From Pseudogymnoascus destructans (Eukaryota > Ascomycota > Leotiomycetes > Thelebolales > Thelebolaceae): a stretch of DNA of 64,000 bases. Numbering within the stretch: position 1 is the first letter of the stretch; every line of letters starts with the position of its first letter. The notes under the pieces are model-generated. The model was not told where the DNA came from. It searched no databases and saw only the letters and a program-made list of their open reading frames with translations. The stretch covers positions 124,001 to 188,000 of the forward strand of contig NW_020167520.1 of the NCBI RefSeq assembly GCF_001641265.1, written 5' to 3'. Both the position numbers and the translations under genes were made by a program. Shown piece after piece: positions 20,395 through 29,521 of the stretch.

Positions 20395-21620
20395 GTGGTT
20401 GAGTGCTTCAGTGCTGTGGTGGTTGTGGTTGTGGTTGTGGTTTGGTTGTGGTTGTGTCGTGGTGAAGCGGGGGTGGAAAAGGGGAAGATGGGAAGAAATA
20501 CCAGCTCGGGGAGGTAGTTGAGAAAAATAGGGAGTCAATCTATTGATTTTGATTCTGAGGGGGGTATAAATGGAAAAGAGGATTGCGGATTCACGACCAT
20601 ACGTTCCAGTTGGGATCGAAGCAATGAGCTGGACAGATGGAGACGGAGATGTGGATGAAAGAGGTAGTTAGAGAAATTTTACATTTGCCCAACGAGCGAG
20701 CGAGAAGCGGGGATTTTTTCTATCTGGCTTTTTTGCTTTTATTTTTGATGGGCTTGGGGATAAGGGGGCGGTTTGGCTTGGTTTGGTTTGAGCGAAGGAG
20801 AAGGGGGTTTGGAGATTGGAGATACATCGGCTGGGCGTTTTTACGATTTCTCTTAAAAAATATGACAGTTAAATGGAAAGGTTGTCTTTAAACATAACGT
20901 ATATATGAACGAGTGTGTCAAAGTATGTGGTGAATGTGTATAATGGAGTTTTGAGTGGTGTGTAGTACGCATAAGAACGAGGAGCGCGAGGTGATCATGA
21001 TCCCCACAGACGGCGAAACTACGGGATATGTCATATTTAAACGTCACGCCGTTTACAGCTCTGTGATTAGTTGGGTCTCAACGTGTATTCTCATTCTATA
21101 GCTGCTGGTGTAGGGCCGTGGTGGTCGGGGCGGCGGTTACCTGGTCGTGGGGGTAGTGCTACCCGGGGGGCGACATGTCGGTGGGATGTTGGCGGAGGGG
21201 GTAATGGCAGGGACGGAGGCGGCGGGAAGAGAAGTAGGAAGGAGGCGGTGGTGAGAGGTGGGCGAGGGGAGAATAGTCGGCGGTGACATCGCGCCTACCC
21301 TCTCGGGCTGAGTCTTGTGCGCCCCCATGAGCTGTTTGTGATGGGTGTGTAGCTTGTTCGAACTCCTGCCTTCGTGGCGCACGAGCACATGTGAATAGTC
21401 ATAAATTTTGTATTGACGGGCCTCGGTGGGCAGATTCTAAAAAATGGGTATATACGGCGCCGTCCCCCCTTTCCCCAGTAGAGCGCCAAAAATACAATCC
21501 AACCCAACCCAGCCACTCATCCATTGCCACAGCCATCACAACAGACTGCGCGGCTGTGTCTGCTTCGTTCTGGGCGCGTCCCACAGCCACCACAACAGAC
21601 ACAGCCCAACAACCACCCCC
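20395..21620. other. Convergent 3' intergenic region, ~1.2 kb
   Basis: Between the HSPA12-like gene and the thaumatin-like gene. It contains GGTTGTG microrepeats at 20417-20460 and G-rich stretches. No coding evidence was found. Confidence 0.5.
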
Positions 21621-22810
21621 TCACCAAAACAACACCCAAACACAAACAACCACAACCAACGCCCCCAAACTCCCCTCCCTCCCTCCCCTCCCCCCAACCG
21701 CAGCCGCAACCCCCTCAACCCCCCCCACCTTCCCCTCCCTCGCCACCCTCCACACCTCATCTGTGACCTCCCCTCCCGCCACCACCCCCAGCTCCTCCCC
21801 AAACACATCCAAGATATTCGAGCTCCCCCCCCCGGACAAAACGTGACTTCCCACCCCCCACCGCTAGGTATACTAAACGTCGATTCCCCGTCATCGTAAG
21901 CGAAGCTATACGCATCTGGACAGACTCTCTTGGCGTTGTGGGAGTCCAGTCCGGGCGAACAGGTGGAGGCTGTGGAGTGGGAGGCGGTGCAGCAGTCGCT
22001 TTCGGAGCCGGTGGCGGCGCAGGGGGAGAGACAGGGGGAGAAGGGGGGGCGGGAAATGTGGTCGTCTGGGAGGGGGAATGCGCCGTCCCCTGGCTTGGCT
22101 GGAGGTTGGAGGAGGAGAGGGAATGGACACCAGCGTGTGAGATCCTGGGCGGGGATGCGTGGTGTCGGGTATGTTGCGTTTGCGTTCGTGGAAGGGGAGG
22201 CGGAGTAGGGTGGTGTGGCGATGCAGGAGGGGTTTGTGAGGTTTGGTGGGATGGGGAGGGGGAGGGAGAGGGGGAGGTTGTAGCCGTCTACCAGGGAGAT
22301 GTCGTAGAAGGAGTTGGTTTTGTTTGCGCCGGATTGGAGGGCGATTTCGAAGAGGGTTGCGGGGGGGTTGCCCTGGTGTGGTGTTAGATTCGGATTTTAT
22401 TTTGAGAGGGAGGGAGGGGGATATACGGTAACAACACAGTCTAACACGCCGGCGCAGTCGCCCGTGTCGCATGCATTTCTGCCCCCATCAGCATTGAAAC
22501 TGCAATTCGTTCGCGCCCACACGCGGCCCTGCCAGTCTTGAGACACCGATAGCTCTTTTGACGCCTTAGGCGCGAGCTCGAAGCCGTGGGTCAACGGGCC
22601 ACGGCCTTCTTGAGTCGCAAGGGCAGGCCAGATAGTGGCGGGACATGAATTGGTGATTTTGATGGGGATACCAGCATCTGCGGTAGCGTTATGCCCTCCA
22701 GCTTCGAGGCCTGTGGCGGCGGCGAGTAATAGGAAGGAGGAGAGAGCGCGACGGGAAGCTGGAATCGAGTGATTCTTCTGGGACGAAGATGGCTGCCCGT
22801 GGGCGCTCAT
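21621..22810 (-). CDS. Thaumatin-like secreted protein, probable GPI-type tail after a frame slip
   Basis: Exon 1 is 22810-22427 and exon 2 starts at 22372. A basic N-terminus and the hydrophobic core ALSSFLLLAAATG make a late-starting signal sequence. Thaumatin signatures follow: ITNSCPATIWPAL, WQGRVWARTNCSF, ACDTGDCAG, LDCVV, PPATLFEIAL, DFYD-like FYDISLVDGYN, then the Cys-rich part with LSPC, DCCT, TCSPG and CPDAYSFAYDD, and VTFCPG. Thaumatin-like proteins act on cell-wall beta-glucans in several fungi. After the run of nine C (plus strand) at 21825-21833 the literal frame gives an Arg/Gly/Trp-rich tail to 21536. One added base gives a Val/Gly/Glu-rich spacer ending in ALVVVVCVWVLFW and a stop at 21621, a credible GPI-attachment signal. 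The end given assumes that frame. Confidence 0.82.
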
Positions 22811-24077
22811 TAGGCCAGTATGCTTCTAGGGGGTCCTAGAAAGCTGTGGCCGTTCAATTGGTGACGTCCGTCCCAGGACAAATATTATAGAGCTGTAGCG
22901 GAACAGCGAACGCGCGGGTGACAGTGATAATATAACGTAGGCGTTAGCTACACCCTTATAACAAATCCATGGAAGCCACAGTATCTGTCAAAACCAGCGA
23001 GGACAATAACAGCAAACATGAAGTATGTAAGGGAGTAGACAGACAAATCTATCTATATAAGATCGACGCCGTCATGAGTGGAGGCCACAATCCTGCTCCA
23101 CGACCGCCCGACATCATCGCCTTCCATTGGCATGGCACAAGGTGGTCGATGCGATGGTGACGTATATGCAGGGTCGTGGGGTCAACGGGACGAGGCTGGG
23201 AAACAATAGGGTGTAGATGTTTCAGGGATAAACTTGGTTTGGGTGGTGTTAGGGGGGGTGGCGGGGTGGCGGGAAGGCAAGGACGGCAATGAGATGTGGT
23301 GAGATGTGGCGAGATGTGGCGGGAGAGATGGATATGAGACATTGGCTGTGATTCTGTGGACTTGGGATGGAAGATCTCTTCAGATGATAGTAGACATAGT
23401 CGAAGCTTATTGGGGATATGTCATGTGCGGATATGAGCGGAGGTAAGGGATGAGGCCAACGATGGATGGGAGGTTTAATCACTTGAAACTAGGAGTGTCG
23501 GATGTCTGAGAAGGGTACCACTTGGTGGATGCGAGGGGGGGGAAACTATCAAATATTGATTTATTCAGCAAAAACTCCATAAACTCAAGAAACATTTACA
23601 TTCAGCGTCGCATCAAAGTCTGATAACGAGATCTTTCTATAAGTGAGTAAGTAAAACTGGTAGCCTCGTCAGCCTTGCCCCTCCCTTGACACCTGACACC
23701 TGATAAGAAACGCCAGTGATAAGTCAGTGATAAGCCAGTGATAAGCCTTGACTTCAGTATGACGCACCAAATGCCTGCTGTCAAATGCATCGAGTATGGT
23801 TCTTGTTCTTGTAATGTTTTTTGTATGTTTTTGTGCAAATACCACCGAGTACTGGCCGTTCGTTACTGTACCATGTGTACAAAGTGCGTGTTCAAGTGCC
23901 ACAGTCGAACCAAAGCTTACCCCTCCACCATCTAAGTCTGTTCCCCTCCGTTACTCCATCTGTGCGCCCCAAGGGCTTACTCCGCAGTGAGCAGCCACAG
24001 ACAGGTCTAGTAAATTCCCACGGCTTTTAATTACCCGGTCGTGCGGTAGACACAGCCCTTCAAGCGAATGCGCCTTG
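22811..24077. other. Intergenic, ~1.3 kb, change of base composition
   Basis: Upstream of the thaumatin-like gene and downstream of the ankyrin gene. Short direct repeats occur: GAGATGTGG units at 23291-23322 and CAGTGATAAG units at 23714-23746. Codon and base usage switches here from C/G-rich to balanced. No gene recognised. Confidence 0.5.
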
Positions 24078-24925
24078 TTACCTCTTCTTGCCACTGGTTG
24101 GTTCTTCGTCGAAATCGCTGTCAGAGTTGCTCCCTGTTGGTCCCTCGTCTTCCTCCTCCTCAGCATCGATGAAGTCGCCCTGGTTCTGGAGCACATATTC
24201 GGCCTTCTGTAATAAGTCTCGCAGTTCGGTGTTTGCGGGATTGACGAGATCGGCTGCCTTTAGCTTTGCTTTGTTGCGGATCCTGCAGTTCGAGCTTTGG
24301 TCAGCTTGGGTCACAATATTGTACTGCTACCTCCATGGGTATAACTGACTTGGGATCACTTCCAGCTTCCAGCATCATATCAATCAGACTTATTCCATAC
24401 TCGTGGTTCTCCGCGGATTGCTCATTCACCCAGCGCACGGCATAGTGAAGTGGGGTGTCGCCCTCCCTCTTGTTGATGGGGTCGCATTCGAATCCTTCTT
24501 GGTCGAGGAGCATATCGATTATCTCGTCTGAAGTAGAATTAGTAAATCTATAGCTTTATGTAATCTCCAATAGTAGCCTCTTGAAGGTATCATAGGGTCG
24601 TGCTTACAATGCCCATTCGCAGCAGCCTCGTGGTATGCATAGTTGCCCAAGACGCTCCTCGATTCGTTCAGCAGTTTGGCGGCGGCTTCGGGCGATGAGC
24701 ACTCCTCGATAACTGAGCTTAGAAGCTCGGTGTTGTTCCTCCTACACGCCTCGATGATAAGCTCCGACGGCTTCGCACCCTATAAATTGGTCAGCTTCAA
24801 CGTTCAGAGTAGGAACAACTTGGCGAGTGCAAACATGGCCTGCGAGTGGCCACGAAAGCATAAAACCATCATCTTCTTACCTCATGCTCCTGATCCTGCT
24901 CCGGACCATTTCTGAGATCGGCCAT
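24078..24925 (-). CDS. Small ankyrin-repeat protein
   Basis: Exons 24925-24881, 24779-24608, 24527-24350 and 24282-24078 give 199 residues. Ankyrin-like helices are seen at IIEACRRNNTELLSSVIEEC, LGNYAYHEAAANGHYEIIDMLL and GDTPLHYAVRWVN, then LIDMMLEAGSDPKIRNKAKLKAADLV. The tail is acidic (EEEEDEG) and ends in a basic SGKKR. The third intron uses a less usual GTCAGT donor, but it is needed to give SDPKIRNKAKL, the conserved junction. This family is shared by filamentous ascomycetes; the role is unknown. It is divergent from RPC11 across 398 bp. Confidence 0.87.
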
Positions 24926-25323
24926 CTGGGCGTTTAATCGGCCTCCAGTTATGGCGTCAGCTACTTTCGGATACCACCAGGACCCCGCAGATCCGTCTCG
25001 TCAGAAAGTAAGAGAGGCTATCGCAGTCGAGATGTAACTGGTGTTGGTGTGTATAGGCGTCGAGTATTGCTGTATGCCTAATTATTTCTCAGGGCAAATA
25101 GAGGGGAGATAGAAGTGTTTATCGCAGGGGTAGCCTTAATATGCTTCGCCCAACACATCCGCGAGCCCAGTCGGCTCGGATTAACCTTTCGGAAGCGGGG
25201 AATAATTTCTAGAGACTTTGGGTCACCCATCCACGCCGACTTCGATCGCATTGAAATAGCAGATCAAACCCATTCAGTTATTTCGGTGTACTGTCTTCTG
25301 TTGGATACCGTACAGCTTGAGCA
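24926..25323. promoter_or_regulatory. Divergent ankyrin/RPC11 intergenic region
   Basis: A 398-bp region with both starts facing outward. It should contain both promoters. No specific site is claimed. Confidence 0.45.
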
Positions 25324-25801
25324 ATGCTGCTATGTATGTAACATGAAGTCTACTATTTGTAACGGCTGCTAACGACAACAGTTTGCCCCAACTGCTGCAA
25401 TGTTCTCACGGTCTCGCCAGTTCCGCCCTTAGCTGGTAACTCGGACGACGACCCAGCTGCTGCCGCCGTAGGCCAAAACCGACTCGAGTGCAGGACATGC
25501 CCATACCAGTACCTCCTCACGAAGCGGTACTTTGAGCGCAAGACCTTCACCCGCACCGAGCGCGAGGATGTGTTCGGTGGACCAGGCGCGTGGGACGATG
25601 CACAGAAGGCCGAAGTACAGTGTCCTAGGGAAGGCTGCGATTCCAACGAAGCCGCTTTCTTCCAGGTCCAGATCAGAAGTGCGGATGAGCCTATGACGAG
25701 CTTTTACAAGGTATGTTGAGGGACATGGGTATATTGGCGTGCAAATGCTAACGGACTGGGAACAGTGCATGACCTGCAATAACAGATGGAGAGAGAATTA
25801 A
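25324..25801 (+). CDS. RPC11: RNA polymerase III subunit C11 (TFIIS-like)
   Basis: Exons 25324-25333 (10 nt), 25382-25710 and 25766-25801 give 124 residues. The N-terminal zinc ribbon is FCPNCCNVL ... CRTCPYQY; the C-terminal TFIIS-type ribbon is CPREGC ... the Asp-Glu pair in RSADEPMTSFYKCMTCNNRWREN. The acidic DE pair is the catalytic element that stimulates RNA cleavage. Rpc11 supports transcript cleavage, termination and reinitiation by Pol III in the nucleus. The 10-nt first exon codes only MLL plus one base, and the junction completes FCPNC, so the start is well fixed. Yeast Rpc11 is ~110 residues; the extra length is an Ala/Gly/Asp linker between ribbons. Confidence 0.95.
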
Positions 25802-26915
25802 AAGTCCGATATCAACACCGATACACGATACTTAAACCTGGTACATGATAACGGAAGCGGCGTCAAGGCGTCGAGGATGGCAGAGATACCCTTGGAGCAT
25901 AAGGAGTTGGGAAGCCGTTCTGAATTAGCAAGGCGTTGATTGGCATGAATTGAACACTGGGATGGCATGACTTGATCTTCTGCCCAGAGTATTTGAGAGT
26001 TTATATCAACAGTCGGTGAGAGTTTGTGCCAATAAGTCGTAAATTGCTTGGGAGCATGGCGGTGACGCACCCCAAGAAAAAGGCAAAGCCGAAAAGGAAG
26101 CCACGACATATCCGGCGCCCCCGTGACATAGGCAAAACCTCGGCAACCAAATCGACAACAAATTGCAATAGCAACTACATGTGCAGTAGATAGATGAGAG
26201 TGATCATAAATGAATATAAACGTTAAATCGGATCATGCGAGCGTAAATTTTGCGCTCGGATTTCATGTAAGTTACCACATGCATGCACGGGGCAGCACCC
26301 CGCCAATAGCCGCCCCAGACATTTCGCGGCAAACGAGTTTAGCGCGTAGCTTATGAAAAAGTTCGTCTCCATATAAATTCGGGCAATGCTCGGAAAACCC
26401 TCCCTTTTGCTCCCCCCAAAAATGTATTCAAACGCTCCTCTGCAAGCTTCCACTGAGCTTGTGCTTACCCTACACCAACACCAGGTTGCAGTTGGGTGAA
26501 GCAGTTATCCCTCTGGATAATCCGTGATACCCTTTTTCAACCTACAATTTCGATTGAAGTTAGTGCTCGACACTTTGAAGTGCCGACATCACTCAACCCA
26601 CTACACTCAATTTCGTTGCGCTCTTTCGCAACTTCTGGGAGCACACGACCTCGGATATCTTGCGTACGACACCTCAGGTCGTACTATTTTTGAGGGTACG
26701 TAGCCGTCAGTTGTGCATTCTGCACAGGTTTGAGCGATTTCCGTCATGATGATTTTATTTGAAAAAAAGATGTTAGACTTCTTAGCTATTCTGCTGATAA
26801 ACCAAATATTCCTGAACCTCCATACCACCTCCTCTGTTCTATTTTACTTTGCAATGCTTGAGCAGTTTTGCTAACGGGAGTGATAGATTCCTAGTCGCAC
26901 AATTGATCCGTCGAT
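25802..26915. other. Intergenic, ~1.1 kb, upstream of ADE4
   Basis: Holds the RPC11 3' end and the ADE4 promoter and leader. No TGACTC (Gcn4/Bas1-type) site was seen on reading. No coding evidence. Confidence 0.5.
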
Positions 26916-28760
26916 ATGTGTGGAATTTTGGGGTTGATCCTTGGCGACATTGAAGATCCGTCTTCCACAACAGCGGCGGCCGACCTTCACGATGCCCTGT
27001 ACTATCTTCAACACAGAGGACAAGATGCTTGCGGTATAGCAACCTGTGCATCTGGTGGACGCATCTACCAGTGCAAGGGAAATGGAATGGCCGCCAAGGT
27101 CTTCCATGACGGCTCCCGTGTCCAAGACCTCCCCGGTTTCATGGGACTCGGGCATCTACGATACCCGACGGCGGGTAGCAGCGCCAGCGCGGAAGCACAG
27201 CCATTCTATGTCAACAGCCCCTACGGGATTACGCTCGCGCACAACGGAAACCTCATCAATGCCGAGGAGCTCCGAAAGTTCTTGGATATTGATGCTCACC
27301 GTCACATCAACACCGAGAGTGACAGCGAGTTGATGCTTAACATCTTTGCCAACGAGCTCAACGAGACTGGAAAGGCTCGTGTCAACGAGGAAGATATTTT
27401 CTCGGCGTTGACGAGGATGTACAAGAGGTGCGTCGGAGGATGGGCCTGTACTGCCATGTTGGCTGGCTTTGGAATCCTCGGGTTCCGTGATCCTTACGGC
27501 ATTCGCCCGCTTGTCCTTGGATCCAGGTCTTCTGGTACTCTCAAGGGAGCAACCGATTACATGATGGCATCCGAGTCTGTCGCTCTTCGCCAGTTGGGGT
27601 TCACCAACATCGTTGACATTCTTCCCGGCCAGGCCGTTATCCTGAGGAAGGGTGCCGAGCCAGTGTTCCGCCAGGTAGTACCACAACTGGCTTATTCCCC
27701 TGACATCTTTGAGTTTGTCTACTTTGCTCGCCCAGATACTATTATCGATGGTATTAGCGTTCAAAGGAGTCGGGTCAATATGGGTTACAAGCTTGCTGAT
27801 ACCATCGTCAAGACACTCGGTGCGGAAGCTATCAAAGATATCGATGTTGTTATTCCAATTCCGGAAACTTCGAATACTGCTGCGGCTGCACTTGCTGAGA
27901 AGCTCAAGTTGCCGTATTCCCAAGGCTTTGTCAAGAACAGATACGTGTTCCGCACCTTCATCATGCCTGGCCAGGGCAACCGCCAGAAGAGCGTTCGGAG
28001 GAAACTCAGCGCTATGGAGTCCGAGTTCCGTGGACGCACCGTCCTGCTCGTCGATGACAGTATAGTCCGCGGCACCACGTCTCGGGAGATTGTCAGCATG
28101 GCAAGGGAAGCCGGTGCGCACAAAGTCATCTTCGCAAGTTGTTCGCCTCCCATCACCCATGCTCATATCTACGGTATCGACCTGGCTTCTCCATTGGAGC
28201 TTATCGCCCACAACCGCGACAGGCACGCCATTGCCAAGCACATCGGTGCTGAGGAGGTCATCTTCCAGACACTTGACGATCTCACGGCTTCGTGTGCAGA
28301 GTTATCCCCGCGTGATCCTGCCACTCAAGAGTTCGAGGTCGGTGTCTTCTGCGGTAAATACGCAACCCCGGTTACGGATGGCTACTTTGAGCACCTTGAG
28401 AAGCTTCGCGGTGAGAGCCGCAAGATGAAGGTGCTTGAGACTGCAAAGGACAATGTCTTGAACGGTGTCGCTGATGAGGAGGACATCAATGTGATCACCC
28501 AAGGAATCGCTGTCACATCAAAGAGTGAAGTTATCCCGGATGCGCCTGATAACAGCAATGGTGCCGTACATGATTATGAGGAGGCTGGCCATGCTCGCCG
28601 TAAGAAGGAGAGAGAAGATGCTACTGGTGGTACTGCCACACTTGTGAGGGATCGTGTTGATATCAGGTATGAATCTCCCACCTACTTTTGTAAAACCTAA
28701 TACTAACCATTTTTCAGTCTACATAATTTCGCCAATGAGCCTAGATCTGGTTACGAATAA
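26916..28760 (+). CDS. ADE4: Amidophosphoribosyltransferase (first step of purine synthesis)
   Basis: Exons 26916-28666 and 28718-28760 give 597 residues. It starts MCGILGLI, so Cys2 becomes the N-terminal glutaminase nucleophile after Met removal. The class-II amidotransferase domain shows HRGQDACGIA, GHLRYPTAG, LAHNGNL and FGILGFRDPYGIRPLVLG. The phosphoribosyltransferase domain holds VVIPIPETSNTAA, and the PRPP-binding motif VLLVDDSIVRGTTS at about residues 378-391. The enzyme makes phosphoribosylamine from PRPP and glutamine, the committed step of de novo purine synthesis, in the cytosol. A ~75-residue charged tail follows the core. The last intron (phase 2) leads to a 14-codon final exon, SLHNFANEPRSGYE. 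Confidence 0.97.
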
Positions 28761-29521
28761 ACGACGCAATTTTGGGTATGGAGCATTTGGACTGGTTCTG
28801 TTTTGATGATAGATGGTGGAGAGAAGGCGTTTATGGTTGGACTCATAGACTCGGTCTCTCTATTCGAGTGAAGATGCCGCTATAGCCATATCTTGTAGAC
28901 GCCTCTATACAATTCGATATGAATTACACATTGTAACAATGAGTCCAGTTGCCTGAGCTATTGACTTGAATATTCACTTAACCCAAGGGTTGCCATGATG
29001 TTGGTAACTTTTGGCGCTAAACTTTATCTGGCTAACCACCACCAATTCACCATCCTACATCTACTCACAACTGCGAGTTGTCCCTCTCAACCACATACAC
29101 ACTCAATGCAACGAAGCCTCCCAATGAATGGAAAGTTTCGCAGCCCCCCCAAGTCCCAATTGATTGGGGTATAACCTCATACTGCGTCATTCTCCAAGAG
29201 TATCTGTCACTTCTGCACCATACGGAGTATTCACTCGTGAGATCAGGAGTTTTTTCACCACTCTGAACAACTATATATATATACCGTTCACAGTTTGTGG
29301 GAGTCATTCTGTTTTCCCTTGTTGGTTCACTACATCCCATCTTCAGATTCATTGTATTTCATACTCACCGGTCGGAAAGGCCCTGTTTCATATCGTTACC
29401 AGGCCTCATTCTCTGAATTTGTGTCTGCAGGAAGGCTCGTGCCTGATCATCTAATACCGTCTATTCATTATAACATCATGAGCTTGACTGGTCCTACTCT
29501 TTTTTACCAGTGAACGGCACC
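28761..29521. other. Intergenic, ~760 bp
   Basis: Between ADE4 and the HhH-GPD gene, both on the plus strand. A short TATATATATA tract lies at 29272-29283. No gene recognised. Confidence 0.5.

Noticed and set aside
20637..21290. Short plus-strand frames after the HSPA12-like gene
   Set aside because: Low-complexity Gly/Arg composition from G-rich DNA, no splice-supported extension.
21906..22472. Arg/Pro-rich open frame overlapping the thaumatin-like gene
   Set aside because: Out-of-frame shadow of exon 2; the thaumatin frame has conserved Cys motifs.
27156..28241. Long open frame antisense to ADE4
   Set aside because: It mirrors the codon pattern of a highly conserved gene and shows no family signature of its own.
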